Source: Limosilactobacillus reuteri (GTDB taxonomy: Bacteria > Bacillota > Bacilli > Lactobacillales > Lactobacillaceae). Taken from it: a stretch of DNA of 64,000 bases. The position numbers and the translations under genes are program-made. Each line of letters opens with the position of its first letter. Position 1 is the stretch's first letter. The notes under the pieces are model-generated. The model was not told the origin of the DNA, made no database searches, and saw only the letters and a list, made by a program, of their open reading frames with translations. The stretch covers positions 327,501 through 391,500 of the forward strand of contig NZ_CP139478.1 of assembly GCF_034259105.1 (NCBI RefSeq), read 5' to 3'. Positions 27,580 to 36,009 of the stretch are shown here, piece after piece.

Positions 27580-28290
27580 ATGGCAGAATTAGTAATTGTA
27601 CGTCATGGGCAAAGTCAAGCTAACCGTGATAATATTTTTACTGGCTGGACTGATGTTCCGTTGACTCCTAAAGGAATTGAACAGGGTGAATTAGTTGGCA
27701 AGGAATTGCTGAGACTGGGTATCCAATTTAGTGATGCATACACGTCTTACATGGAACGGGCAATCATGACGACTAATATTATCCTAGAAGAAATTAATCA
27801 GTTATATATTCCTGTTCATAAAACGTGGCGACTAAACGAACGTCATTATGGAGCATTGAGTGGCCGGAACAAAGATGAAGTGAAGAAAGAGATTGGTGCA
27901 GAACAGCTTCATAAATGGCGGCGTGGTTTTAAAGATTTACCACCACAATTAAAAGAACGTCAGCATGATCGCCGCTATGATCGCTTAGGAGTTAAGATTC
28001 CGCTTAGTGAGAGTTTAGAAATGACGCTCCAACGACTTCTCCCATATTGGCAAGACCATATTGCGCCTCGTTTAATTGACGGACATAATCAGTTAATTGT
28101 TGCCCATGGTAGTTCTTTGCGGGCCCTAATTAAATATTTAGATGGTATTTCTGATGATGATATTGATAAAGTGGAAGTTCCAAATGGCAAGCCTATTTTA
28201 TATCGTTTTGATGATCATCTTAATGTCATTAAAAAGACTTTTATAACAATGGATGGTGAAATTGATGACAATACACGAATTAGCAAATAA
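27580..28290 (+). CDS. gpmA: 2,3-bisphosphoglycerate-dependent phosphoglycerate mutase
   Basis: 236 aa from ATG 27580, after AAAGGGGAG. LVIVRHGQSQANRDNIFTGW (residues 4-23) has the phospho-accepting His of the RHG motif, TSYMERAIMTT and NERHYGALSGRNKDE follow, and the second catalytic His is in IVAHGSSLRALIKYLDGI. It interconverts 3- and 2-phosphoglycerate in lower glycolysis. The DKVEVPNGKPILYRF ending is normal for the family. Other mutase copies may exist elsewhere. The esterase gene overlaps its 3' end. Confidence 0.93.
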   Translation: MAELVIVRHGQSQANRDNIFTGWTDVPLTPKGIEQGELVGKELLRLGIQFSDAYTSYMERAIMTTNIILEEINQLYIPVHKTWRLNERHYGALSGRNKDEVKKEIGAEQLHKWRRGFKDLPPQLKERQHDRRYDRLGVKIPLSESLEMTLQRLLPYWQDHIAPRLIDGHNQLIVAHGSSLRALIKYLDGISDDDIDKVEVPNGKPILYRFDDHLNVIKKTFITMDGEIDDNTRISK

Positions 28291-29131
28291 CCCAACGTTA
28301 AGCGGTCAAGTACGCTTGATTGAAAATATTGTTTATGGTGCAATGGATGGGGAGGCATTACATATGTCGATCTTAGCACCGTGGACGCAACGTTTCCCTA
28401 AACAATATCAAACTGAACCACGGCCATTGATTGTTTTTGTTCAAGGAAGCTCGTGGCGAACACCAAAAATGGGAGAAGAAATCCCACAACTGGTTCAATT
28501 TGTTCGAGCCGGTTATATTGTAGCGACTGTTCAACACCGTAGTTCAATTGATGGTCACCCATTTCCTGCCTTTTTGCAAGATGTTAAGACTGCCATTCGT
28601 TTCTTACGGGCCAATGCGCAAAAATATGCAATTGATCCGCAACAGGTTGCAATTTGGGGAACTTCCTCTGGGGCCAATGCGGCAATGCTAGTTGGCTTAA
28701 CGGGTGATGATCCGCGCTACAAGGTTGACCTTTATCAAGATGAATCGGATGCAGTAGATGCTGTGGTTAGTTGTTTTGCCCCAATGGACGTGGAAAAGAC
28801 GTTTGAGTATGATGCTAACGTTCCGGGAAATAAGCTACTGCAATATTGCTTATTAGGGTCGGATGTATCAAAGTGGCCAGAGATTGAAAAGCAAATGAGT
28901 CCCTTATACCAAGTCAAAGATGGACAAAACTATCCGCCATTCTTATTATTCCATGGCGATGCTGATAAAGTTGTTCCATATGAACAAATGGAAAAAATGT
29001 ATATGCGGTTGAAGGATAATGGAAATTCTGTTGAAGCGTACCGGGTTAAGGGTGCGAACCATGAACGAGATTTCTGGAGTCCAACAATTTACAATATTGT
29101 GCAGAAGTTTCTTGACGATCAATTTAAATAA
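28265..29131 (+). CDS. Alpha/beta hydrolase (esterase/lipase type)
   Basis: 288 aa from ATG 28265; ATG 28253 is also in frame but GGTGA 5 nt before 28265 favours the latter. It overlaps gpmA by 26 nt. Motifs: FVQGSSWRTPK at the place of the oxyanion HGG motif, nucleophile elbow IWGTSSGANAAMLV (GxSxG), Asp in FHGDADKVVPYEQ, His in VKGANHERDFW. These make a complete Ser-Asp-His triad. It has no signal peptide and should be cytoplasmic. It resembles carboxylesterases of the hormone-sensitive lipase group; natural substrate unknown. Confidence 0.87.
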   Translation: MTIHELANNPTLSGQVRLIENIVYGAMDGEALHMSILAPWTQRFPKQYQTEPRPLIVFVQGSSWRTPKMGEEIPQLVQFVRAGYIVATVQHRSSIDGHPFPAFLQDVKTAIRFLRANAQKYAIDPQQVAIWGTSSGANAAMLVGLTGDDPRYKVDLYQDESDAVDAVVSCFAPMDVEKTFEYDANVPGNKLLQYCLLGSDVSKWPEIEKQMSPLYQVKDGQNYPPFLLFHGDADKVVPYEQMEKMYMRLKDNGNSVEAYRVKGANHERDFWSPTIYNIVQKFLDDQFK

Positions 29132-29146
29132 ATTTTAGGAATTATA

Positions 29147-29175
29147 TTGACAACTTATTTTTTATAAGTTATGAT
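29147..29175 (+). promoter_or_regulatory. Promoter of the cysteine operon with operator-like dyad
   Basis: Consensus TTGACA (29147-29152), 17-nt spacer, TATGAT (29170-29175). Between the boxes lies a perfect 7-bp inverted repeat, AACTTAT (29152-29158) and ATAAGTT (29164-29170), a good place for a repressor. Transcription should start near 29182, only about 24 nt before the leader ORF. Confidence 0.82.
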
Positions 29176-29205
29176 TTTGACATACTAAGTTAGGAGGAAC
29201 ACGTC

Positions 29206-29292
29206 ATGTTTAACAAACAATTAATTAACGCTACTGTTTGTTGTTGTGGATCGCGTCTTATGCGACCCACAGTTCGGCGTGCTTACTTTTAG
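29206..29292 (+). CDS. Cys-rich leader peptide (28 aa) of the cysteine operon
   Basis: ATG 29206 with a strong AGGAGG at 29192-29197, ending at TAG 29290-29292. The peptide has three consecutive Cys codons (TGT, codons 12-14, 29239-29247) in the context NATVCCCGSRLMRP. A run of three Cys is very unlikely by chance in lactobacilli, where Cys is rare. The ORF sits between a consensus promoter and an attenuator terminator, before genes for cystathionine lyase and an ABC importer. The peptide probably has no function itself; its translation reports the supply of charged tRNA-Cys. Found by reading the sequence; too short for usual gene callers. Confidence 0.8.
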   Translation: MFNKQLINATVCCCGSRLMRPTVRRAYF

Positions 29293-29335
29293 TTGAGTAA
29301 CTGCTAACGTAATCGGGAATAAATGCATAAGGCGC
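29246..29335 (+). promoter_or_regulatory. Attenuator: protector and antiterminator pairings
   Basis: Protector hairpin: GTGG-A-TCGC (29246-29254) pairs with GCGA-C-CCAC (29262-29270), loop of 7 nt. Antiterminator: GCGTCTTATGC (29253-29263) pairs over 11 bases (one G-U) with GCATAAGGCGC (29325-29335). The two pairings are exclusive because they share 29253-29254 and 29262-29263, and the antiterminator covers the first five bases of the terminator stem (29331-29335). A ribosome stalled at the Cys codons would cover the 5' arm of the protector and leave the antiterminator strand free. This predicts read-through when cysteine is short. Confidence 0.72.
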
Positions 29336-29373
29336 AAATTCAAGTGAGAAGCTCTTGAGTTTGCGCCTTTTTT
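29331..29373 (+). terminator. Attenuator terminator before the cystathionine lyase gene
   Basis: GGCGCAAATTCAAG pairs with CTTGAGTTTGCGCC (14 bp, one G-U), loop TGAGAAGCT, followed by TTTTTT. It lies 36 nt before the first structural gene, so it must be regulated or leaky. Confidence 0.9.
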
Positions 29374-29408
29374 GTATTCGTTTTTGCATTCTAAAGGAGA
29401 TAGATATT

Positions 29409-30551
29409 ATGAAATTCAACACACAATTAATTCATGGGGGTAATAGTGAAGATCCAACAACTGGTGCTGTTTCAACACCGGTCTACCGCTCATCAACATT
29501 CCATCAACACGTTCTTGGCGGTGAACCTAAATGGGAATATTCTCGGACAGGAAACCCAACACGTGCATCTCTTGAAAAATTAATTGCAGAGCTTGAACAT
29601 GGAACAGCTGGCTTTGCATTTGCTTCTGGATCTGCTGCTATTCATGCTACTTTTTCTTTATTCTCTCAAGGTGATCATTTTGTAGTTGGTAGTGATGTAT
29701 ATGGGGGAACATTCCGGTTAATCAACAAGGTATTAAAACGCTTTGGCCTTGAATTTACTGTTGTTGACATGCAAGACCTTGAAGCAGTAGAAAATGCAAT
29801 TCAAGATAATACCGTTGCAGTTTACTTTGAAACGCCAACTAATCCGCTCTTACAAATCGCTGATATTAAAGCAATTGCTGACATCGCAAAGAGGCATGGA
29901 ATAAAGACAATTGTTGATAATACCTTTGCCACTCCTTATAACCAACAACCATTAACCCTCGGGGCAGATATTGTTGTTCACTCCGCAACCAAATATTTAG
30001 GCGGTCATAGTGATGTTGTTGCCGGATTAGCAGTTACTAACGATGATGAGATTGCTGAACAATTAGCATTCCTGCAAAACTCAATCGGTAGTACACTTGG
30101 CCCTGATGATAGTTGGCTATTACAACGGGGGATGAAAACTCTCGGTGCGCGGATGCGAGTTCACCAAGAAAATGCGAATGAAGTTATTAATTTCCTTCAA
30201 AACGATGAACATATTGGAAAAATTTATTATCCAGGCTTAAAAGATTTCCTTGGTCATGAGGTTGCGGCTAAGCAAATGCGTAACTTTGGAGCAATGATCT
30301 CCTTTGAACTTAAGGATGGTTTAGATGCGAAGAAGTTTGTTGAAAGTCTACAATTGATTGATCTTGCTGAAAGCTTAGGGGGAATTGAAAGTTTGATTGA
30401 AGTTCCAGCTGTCATGACCCATGGATCTATTCCTCGGGAAATACGATTAGAAAACGGAATTAAAGATGAGTTGATTCGTCTTTCAGTGGGAATCGAGGAC
30501 CCTGAAGATATTATTGCTGACTTGCAACAAGCACTTAAAAAATTAGACTAA
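29409..30551 (+). CDS. Cystathionine gamma-lyase / beta-lyase family (PLP)
   Basis: 380 aa from ATG 29409, with AAAGGAGATA upstream. Trans-sulfuration enzyme of the Cys/Met-metabolism PLP family: YSRTGNPTRASLEKLIAELE, FASGSAAIHATFSL, SDVYGGTFRL, and the PLP lysine in VVHSATKYLGGHSD (K195). C-terminal SLGGIESLIEVPAVMTH and LIRLSVGIEDPEDI are typical. It either cleaves cystathionine (to cysteine or homocysteine) or forms it; sequence alone does not separate cystathionine gamma-lyase, beta-lyase and gamma-synthase. First gene of the cysteine operon, under the Cys-codon attenuator, which suggests a role in making cysteine. Confidence 0.9.
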   Translation: MKFNTQLIHGGNSEDPTTGAVSTPVYRSSTFHQHVLGGEPKWEYSRTGNPTRASLEKLIAELEHGTAGFAFASGSAAIHATFSLFSQGDHFVVGSDVYGGTFRLINKVLKRFGLEFTVVDMQDLEAVENAIQDNTVAVYFETPTNPLLQIADIKAIADIAKRHGIKTIVDNTFATPYNQQPLTLGADIVVHSATKYLGGHSDVVAGLAVTNDDEIAEQLAFLQNSIGSTLGPDDSWLLQRGMKTLGARMRVHQENANEVINFLQNDEHIGKIYYPGLKDFLGHEVAAKQMRNFGAMISFELKDGLDAKKFVESLQLIDLAESLGGIESLIEVPAVMTHGSIPREIRLENGIKDELIRLSVGIEDPEDIIADLQQALKKLD

Positions 30552-30577
30552 TTATAGAAGAAGGGAAACTGTGACTT

Positions 30578-31279
30578 ATGTGGGAAATTATCAAGACATC
30601 TTTACCACAACTCTTAGCAGCGGGATTTAAATATACGATTCCGTTAGCAATTATTTCATTTTTCTTTGGACTGATTATTGCACTAGTAACAGCTTTAATT
30701 CGTCTCTCTCGTCAACGTGGCGCATTCATGATTCTTAAATGGATTGCTAGTTTTTATGTCTGGCTTTTTCGGTCAACACCGCTGCTGGTTCAATTATTTA
30801 TTGTATTCTTTGGACTGCCATATCTGAGAATTAAGGGAGTCCTGCCGCACGGAATAAAATTAGAACCATTTACAGCCGGCATTATTACGTTTTCATTAAA
30901 CACTGGGGCTTATGCTTCCGAAACAATTCGGGCAGCAATCAGTTCTGTTCCAACTGGGCAATGGGAAGCAGGTGCAGCAATCGGAATGACGCGATTGCAA
31001 ATCTTGTGGCGAATTATTTTACCACAAGCTTTAAGAGTAGCTTTACCGCCCTTATCAAACAGTTTTATAAGTTTGGTAAAGGACACGTCATTAGCTGCTT
31101 CAATTACAATTATGGAAATGTTTGCCGTCAGTCAACAAATTGCGGCCGAAAACTATCAACCATTACTTATGTATACTTTAGTAGCAATGGTCTACGCGGT
31201 CTTTACGACAGTTTTATCCTATTTCCAAGGGTATCTTGAGCGGGTAGTAGACCGTCAAGTAAATGCAAATAATAGGTGA
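30578..31279 (+). CDS. Amino-acid ABC transporter permease (cystine type)
   Basis: 233 aa; GAAGGGAAAC before ATG 30578. Five or so membrane helices with the His/Glu/Gln-type permease signature: WLFRSTPLLVQLFIVFFGLP and the EAA loop GAAIGMTRLQILWRIILPQAL. It forms the channel for import with the following ATPase and binding protein. Its place behind a cystathionine lyase and a Cys-sensing leader suggests L-cystine as substrate. The ATPase gene starts 5 nt downstream. Confidence 0.92.
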   Translation: MWEIIKTSLPQLLAAGFKYTIPLAIISFFFGLIIALVTALIRLSRQRGAFMILKWIASFYVWLFRSTPLLVQLFIVFFGLPYLRIKGVLPHGIKLEPFTAGIITFSLNTGAYASETIRAAISSVPTGQWEAGAAIGMTRLQILWRIILPQALRVALPPLSNSFISLVKDTSLAASITIMEMFAVSQQIAAENYQPLLMYTLVAMVYAVFTTVLSYFQGYLERVVDRQVNANNR

Positions 31280-31284
31280 GAAAA

Positions 31285-32034
31285 ATGAAATTAACAAATA
31301 TCAATAAAAGTTTTGGTAATAAAAATGTTTTGAAAAATACCACGTTAGAGTTTCCTGCAGGTAAAACAACAGTAATGGTTGGTCCATCTGGATCTGGTAA
31401 ATCAACAATTCTCCGCTCGCTTAACTTATTAGTAATGCCAGAGAGCGGCCAATACGATTTTGATGATCATCATTTGGATTTTAGTCAAAAAGTAAGCAAT
31501 AAAGATAAGTTGGCAATTCGTCAAGAAACAGGGATGGTTTTCCAAGACTACAATCTTTTCCCTAATAAAACTGTCCTTGGTAACATTATTGAAGGACCAA
31601 CACAGGTTTTGAAACAGCCGAAAAAGGAAGCAATTGCAAATGCACATAATTTACTTGCTAAAGTGGGCTTAGCAGATTACGGAGAAGCCTATCCGAATGA
31701 ATTATCTGGCGGCCAGGCACAGCGGGTGGCGATTGCCCGGGCTTTGGCAATGTCACCAAAGTATATCTTACTTGATGAACCGACTTCTGCCCTTGATCCA
31801 GAATTAGAACTTAGTGTGTTGAAGGTTCTATTGCAATTAGCTGAAGAAAAACAATCAATGGTAATTGTTACCCATAACATGGTCTTTGCGAAACATGTTG
31901 CAGATAAGATTATTTTTGTGGAAAACGGCGAAATTTTATATGATGGTACACCAGACGAGTTTTTTGCTCCCGATAATCCAAACAAACGAATTAAAAACTT
32001 TATCGCCTCAATGACAATGGAAAATTTAAAATAA
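31285..32034 (+). CDS. Amino-acid ABC transporter ATP-binding protein (cystine type)
   Basis: 249 aa from ATG 31285, chosen because AGGTGA, overlapping the permease stop codon, lies 5 nt upstream. Walker A VGPSGSGKST, Q-loop MVFQDYNLFPNKTVL, ABC signature LSGGQAQRVAIARAL, Walker B YILLDEPTSALDPEL, H-loop IVTHNMVFA. It energises import through the neighbouring permease. Of the polar amino-acid transporter group (GlnQ/TcyC-like). Confidence 0.95.
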   Translation: MKLTNINKSFGNKNVLKNTTLEFPAGKTTVMVGPSGSGKSTILRSLNLLVMPESGQYDFDDHHLDFSQKVSNKDKLAIRQETGMVFQDYNLFPNKTVLGNIIEGPTQVLKQPKKEAIANAHNLLAKVGLADYGEAYPNELSGGQAQRVAIARALAMSPKYILLDEPTSALDPELELSVLKVLLQLAEEKQSMVIVTHNMVFAKHVADKIIFVENGEILYDGTPDEFFAPDNPNKRIKNFIASMTMENLK

Positions 32035-32049
32035 AGGAAGTTTAGAATA

Positions 32050-32841
32050 ATGAAATTTTGGAAGAAAGCACTATTAACAATTGCAGCCTTAACAGTCGGC
32101 ACCTCCGCGGGAATTACAAGCATTTCTGCTGCTTCATCAGCCGTTAATTCAGAATTAGTTCATAAGGGAGAATTGACAATTGGCCTTGAGGGAACTTACT
32201 CCCCGTACTCTTATCGTAAAAATAACAAATTAACTGGTTTTGAAGTAGACCTTGGTAAAGCAGTTGCTAAAAAGATGGGCTTAAAAGCTAACTTTGTACC
32301 AACTAAATGGGATTCGCTAATTGCCGGCCTTGGTTCAGGCAAGTTTGACGTAGTAATGAACAACATTACACAGACACCTGAACGGGCCAAGCAGTATAAT
32401 TTCTCTACCCCATATATCAAGTCACGGTTTGCATTAATTGTTCCTGCTGATAGTAATATTAAGAGCTTGAAGGATATTAAAGGCAAGAAGATTATTGCTG
32501 GTACAGGAACTAATAATGCGAATGTGGTTAAAAAATATAAAGGCAGCCTTACACCAAATGGCGATTTTGCTAGCTCCTTAGATATGATCAAGCAGGGGCG
32601 GGCTGCCGGAACAGTTAACTCGCGTGAAGCATGGTACGCTTACAGTAAGAATAATAGTACTAAGGGTCTCAAGATGATTGACGTTTCTAGCGAACAAGAT
32701 CCAGCCAAAATTTCAGCACTTTTTAACAAGAAAGATACTGCTATTCAATCTTCTTACAACAAGGCGCTGAAGGAACTTCAACAAGATGGAACAGTCAAGA
32801 AGTTATCTGAAAAGTACTTCGGTGCAGATATTACTGAATAA
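32050..32841 (+). CDS. Extracellular cystine-type solute-binding protein (CnBP/MapA/BspA-like)
   Basis: 263 aa, family 3 binding protein: ELTIGLEGTYSPYSYRKNNK, LTGFEVDLGKAVAKKMG, FDVVMNNITQTPERA. The signal peptide (residues 1-28, MKFWKKALLTIAALTVG then ISAASSA) has no lipobox Cys, so it is released or held by non-covalent contact instead of being lipid-anchored. Length, missing lipobox and gene neighbours fit the L. reuteri collagen/mucus-binding protein CnBP/MapA and the cystine-binding BspA of L. fermentum, as I recall them. It probably delivers cystine to the permease and may also act as an adhesin. Last gene of the operon. Confidence 0.9.
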   Translation: MKFWKKALLTIAALTVGTSAGITSISAASSAVNSELVHKGELTIGLEGTYSPYSYRKNNKLTGFEVDLGKAVAKKMGLKANFVPTKWDSLIAGLGSGKFDVVMNNITQTPERAKQYNFSTPYIKSRFALIVPADSNIKSLKDIKGKKIIAGTGTNNANVVKKYKGSLTPNGDFASSLDMIKQGRAAGTVNSREAWYAYSKNNSTKGLKMIDVSSEQDPAKISALFNKKDTAIQSSYNKALKELQQDGTVKKLSEKYFGADITE

Positions 32842-32843
32842 TT

Positions 32844-32891
32844 AAAAAAGATCTCCAACGTCTGTGTGTTACAGTGTTAGAGATCTTTTTT
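32844..32891 (+). terminator. Bidirectional terminator after the cysteine operon
   Basis: AAAAAAGATCTC pairs with AGAGATCTTTTTT around an inner imperfect helix. A-run before and T-run after allow action on both strands; pepC converges from the other side. Confidence 0.82.
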
Positions 32892-32948
32892 GAAAGCTAT
32901 AAATAAAATATATTTATCACAGCTTTTTCACAAATTAATGTTAAATTA

Positions 32949-34289
32949 TTATGCTAAAGTTCCCATTGGATCCCAAGGCTTAAGAACAACAGGGCTCTTA
33001 GCGTAATCACGTTTAAGATCTTCGCTAAGGTACTTCTTATTAACAACGACTTGGTAGCAGTATTTGTCCATCCAATCATCACTCATAACAAAGTAACCTT
33101 TATGGCCGACCTTATTACCCCATGAGTTTTCAACTTTCCACTTGGTTGGCTTACCATCAACAAGGTCAACACCAGTGATAACCATTGCGTGATCCATCAT
33201 GCTTTCACCATAATCAAGTGCTTCAGCTTTGGTCATTTCAAGATCAACGTCAAATAGTTTGTCGTAGTCATAGGTGTTAAGGGCCATAATCCCAAGTTTA
33301 GTTTCTGAATATTTAATAACATCTGAACCAAACCAAACACTTTCGCCATTCTTTAATTGTTCAATCGCGAGTTGTTTGAATTCATCCATTGGCAGGTTTA
33401 AGTGCTTGATTTCACGGCCGCCAACGACATTACCAAGCATATCGATGGTGTAAGTTTGGTGGTACTTCTTATCAGCAGTTGGTGCTTGGATGATTGAGAT
33501 ATAGTCATCGAGGTTCCAGCCAATATACTTCTTAAAGAATTCTTGAGGGGTAAGGTTAGTATCGCGGTGGAATTCGTTATCCTTCTTTGTCCGATATTCG
33601 AAGTCAAAGTGACTAACTGGTTCACCAAACGTGTAAGCAAGCATCCGGTAATTTTCATTCAACATCTTCCGGCGTGTTTCATCGATCGCTTCTTCATTTG
33701 CGTGATCTTCGTTAATCATCTTCCGCAAAATAACGGCATCGTGACGAAGCTTGTTGTTTAAGACTTCATCAATTCCCCGTGAGTTAGAAGAGTTAAATGA
33801 TTCGGGCATTGCGGCTTTTGGCATAACCCCGTACTTACTGATAAGGGCGCAAAGCATGTCCCATTGACCACCATCATTTTGTGGCTCGTTCATTAACCAT
33901 GAAACTTTTCGGCTGTCGGTAGGCTTTTTAGCAGTCTTAATTACGTTTTGGTAGAAGTAATTGGATTTTTCAAACTTATCCCAGAAGAACTGGTAAGCCT
34001 GTGAAAGCTCAAAATTATCAGGTAAGTTAAATTTTTGCTGCATATCATGACGCATTGTGTTCAGTGCCGCAAACATCCAACAACGACCGGATTGTTTTTG
34101 ATCAGCAACATCCCCCGTCTTGAGGTCAATGGAGAAATGAGGAGTATTATCAGCAATTGAATGCCAATTAAAGCTTGCATTCCGTACCCCGTTTTTTGTA
34201 ACAGTATTTTCTAAGACACTGCTGTTAGGGTGATGACGGTAGTTTTTATGAAAACTAGCGATGTCTTCTTTATTAATTGAAAAGCTCAT
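32949..34289 (-). CDS. pepC: Aminopeptidase C-like cysteine peptidase (bleomycin hydrolase family)
   Basis: 446 aa. Start at the ATG ending at 34289 (MSFSINKED), with AAGGAGATATT upstream on the minus strand. Peptidase family C1B: catalytic Cys in DQKQSGRCWMFAALNTMR (C70), His in MDHAMVITGVDL and Asn in KVENSWGNKVGHKGY. A cytoplasmic enzyme that removes N-terminal residues from peptides; PepC works with peptide importers such as DtpT to supply amino acids. Related lactobacillus paralogues (PepE/PepG) are endopeptidases, so PepC is the family name rather than a proven specificity. Last gene of the GNAT-rpiA-pepC unit. Confidence 0.93.
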   Translation of the reverse strand: MSFSINKEDIASFHKNYRHHPNSSVLENTVTKNGVRNASFNWHSIADNTPHFSIDLKTGDVADQKQSGRCWMFAALNTMRHDMQQKFNLPDNFELSQAYQFFWDKFEKSNYFYQNVIKTAKKPTDSRKVSWLMNEPQNDGGQWDMLCALISKYGVMPKAAMPESFNSSNSRGIDEVLNNKLRHDAVILRKMINEDHANEEAIDETRRKMLNENYRMLAYTFGEPVSHFDFEYRTKKDNEFHRDTNLTPQEFFKKYIGWNLDDYISIIQAPTADKKYHQTYTIDMLGNVVGGREIKHLNLPMDEFKQLAIEQLKNGESVWFGSDVIKYSETKLGIMALNTYDYDKLFDVDLEMTKAEALDYGESMMDHAMVITGVDLVDGKPTKWKVENSWGNKVGHKGYFVMSDDWMDKYCYQVVVNKKYLSEDLKRDYAKSPVVLKPWDPMGTLA

Positions 34290-34317
34290 TTGCAATATCT
34301 CCTTTGAATAGATTGAA

Positions 34318-35001
34318 TTAACGAGCGTGCAATACCTTTGGACCTTCTGGAGTACCAACAATTACGTCGTTAACTCGATTTAAGAATAAACCGGTTTCGA
34401 CAATTCCAACCATATGGATCAATTCGTCGGCTAAGGCTTTAGGATCATCAATTTCGCCAAGGTGAAGGTCAATGATATAGTTATTTTCATCGGTACGGAA
34501 CTTTTTATCTCCATCCATCCGCCAAGTTGGCTTGTAGCCTTTCTTTTCAAGACGGTCAAAGACATGTTGAGAACCGAATGGAATTACTTCAACGGGAAGA
34601 GGGAAAGCGCCAAGTTTGTGGACGAGTTTGCTTTCGTCGACAATCCACATTACCTTATTTGAAGCATTGGCAACGATCTTTTCCCAAAGGAGGGCACCAC
34701 CGCCACCCTTGATTCCTTGGAAGTCATCACTGATTTCATCGGCCCCGTCAATAGTTAAATCGATGTGGTCAACGTCATCAATATCTTTAATTGTAATTCC
34801 GAGGTCGCGTGCTTGCTTAGCAGTTCGATTTGAGGTTGTTACACCGATAATGTCTTTAATCTTACCTTCTTGGACTTGCTTACCAAGTTCATCAACCATA
34901 TATTTAACAGTTGAGCCAGTTCCGAGACCGACAATCATCCCAGATTTAATGTACTTAACTGATTCCTTACCTGTTTGTTCTTTTAATGCATTTTGATCCA
35001 T
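34318..35001 (-). CDS. rpiA: Ribose-5-phosphate isomerase A
   Basis: 227 aa; AGGAGGAATATT upstream on the minus strand. Motifs: [18 protein letters not shown] (residues about 24-41), [44 protein letters not shown] with the catalytic Asp/Glu/Lys set. It interconverts ribose-5-phosphate and ribulose-5-phosphate, which feeds the phosphoketolase route of heterofermentative lactobacilli. pepC follows after 28 nt and the acetyltransferase gene precedes after 11 nt, so the three are cotranscribed. Confidence 0.97.
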   Translation of the reverse strand: MDQNALKEQTGKESVKYIKSGMIVGLGTGSTVKYMVDELGKQVQEGKIKDIIGVTTSNRTAKQARDLGITIKDIDDVDHIDLTIDGADEISDDFQGIKGGGGALLWEKIVANASNKVMWIVDESKLVHKLGAFPLPVEVIPFGSQHVFDRLEKKGYKPTWRMDGDKKFRTDENNYIIDLHLGEIDDPKALADELIHMVGIVETGLFLNRVNDVIVGTPEGPKVLHAR

Positions 35002-35012
35002 TAATATTCCTC

Positions 35013-35309
35013 CTAATTAAAGCGATCTGCAACTGGCAATAGTTGCTGATATTCTGGATGTAGTTTGAATTGCGCTACCGCATATGGGCACATGAGCTTG
35101 ACAGTGTATTGTTCTTTTGTTGCATAATCCACAAATTGACGCACTAGTTCAGCTGCAATTCCTTGTCCACGGTAAGTTGGTTGCACAAAAACTCGTTCAA
35201 CGACAACGTGATCATTTGTATCTGGGACTTTTGGAAAACTGATCTCGCCAACTAAAGGTTCTTGATCGTCAAAAGCAATGATACGCTGACCATCAACTCG
35301 ATACTGCAT
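35013..35309 (-). CDS. GNAT-family N-acetyltransferase (YjdJ-like)
   Basis: 98 aa from the ATG ending at 35309, with AAAGGA about 9 nt upstream; longer in-frame starts have no ribosome-binding site. A minimal GNAT fold: [30 protein letters not shown] has the acetyl-CoA loop RGQGIA. The N-terminal [21 protein letters not shown] is typical of the small YjdJ/Gtn5-like group. Acceptor substrate unknown. First gene of the rpiA-pepC operon. Confidence 0.88.
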   Translation of the reverse strand: MQYRVDGQRIIAFDDQEPLVGEISFPKVPDTNDHVVVERVFVQPTYRGQGIAAELVRQFVDYATKEQYTVKLMCPYAVAQFKLHPEYQQLLPVADRFN

Positions 35310-35447
35310 ATAAACACATCCTTTCATAATAATTTTCGATAAACTGCTTTTAAAAGTCAAGTTATCAAAGCGATACCATTAACTTATTATCTAGCATATA
35401 ATAGTATACTGGAATTATTAAGAATAAAACACTATGAGGTGAACATA

Positions 35448-35984
35448 ATGAAACGTGGATTTAAGATTGTTTCTAGTAAGAAAGACCAAGATATACATTT
35501 ACCCCAACGCCAAACAACGCGGGCGGCCGGATATGATTTTGAGGCATCGGAAGATTTTGTTCTGCCATCAATTTGGAAAGGCAATTTCTTAAAGGCGCTT
35601 TGGCAAATTCATCAACAAAAAAAGCTAACTGATAAAGAGTTTAAGGCTGCTGATTCCTGCTTAAAGCCATACTTAGTACCAACTGGCATCAAAGTCTACA
35701 TGCAACCTGATGAATTTCTCTTATTAGCTAATCGGTCAAGTGGTCCTTTTAAACGGCGCCTGATTTTACCAAATGGAATTGGCATTGTGGATGCAGACTA
35801 TTATGATAATGATAGTAATGAAGGGGAAATTTTCTTCCAGCTTATTAACTACGGGTTACGAGATTATCATATAAAAAAGGGAGAACGGATCGGTCAGGGG
35901 ATTTTTATGCCTTATTTAACTGCTGATAGTGAAGAGCAACCAACCGCTAAACGGACTGGCGGCTTCGGTTCAACAAAAGAATAA
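35448..35984 (+). CDS. dut: dUTP diphosphatase (trimeric Dut)
   Basis: 178 aa from ATG 35448, with GAGGTGA 7 nt upstream (GTG 35439 overlaps that site). dUTPase motifs in order: TRAAGYDFEAS (I), ANRSSGPFKRRLILPNGIGIVDADYYDND (II-III), GERIGQGIFMPY (IV) and the C-terminal RTGGFGSTKE (V). The roughly 35-residue insertion between motifs I and II (SIWKGNFLKALWQIHQQKKL) is longer than in E. coli Dut. It destroys dUTP and supplies dUMP. Upstream of radA in what looks like one operon. Confidence 0.92.
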   Translation: MKRGFKIVSSKKDQDIHLPQRQTTRAAGYDFEASEDFVLPSIWKGNFLKALWQIHQQKKLTDKEFKAADSCLKPYLVPTGIKVYMQPDEFLLLANRSSGPFKRRLILPNGIGIVDADYYDNDSNEGEIFFQLINYGLRDYHIKKGERIGQGIFMPYLTADSEEQPTAKRTGGFGSTKE

Positions 35985-36009
35985 ATAAACTTAGAGAGGA
36001 ATTAAAGCG

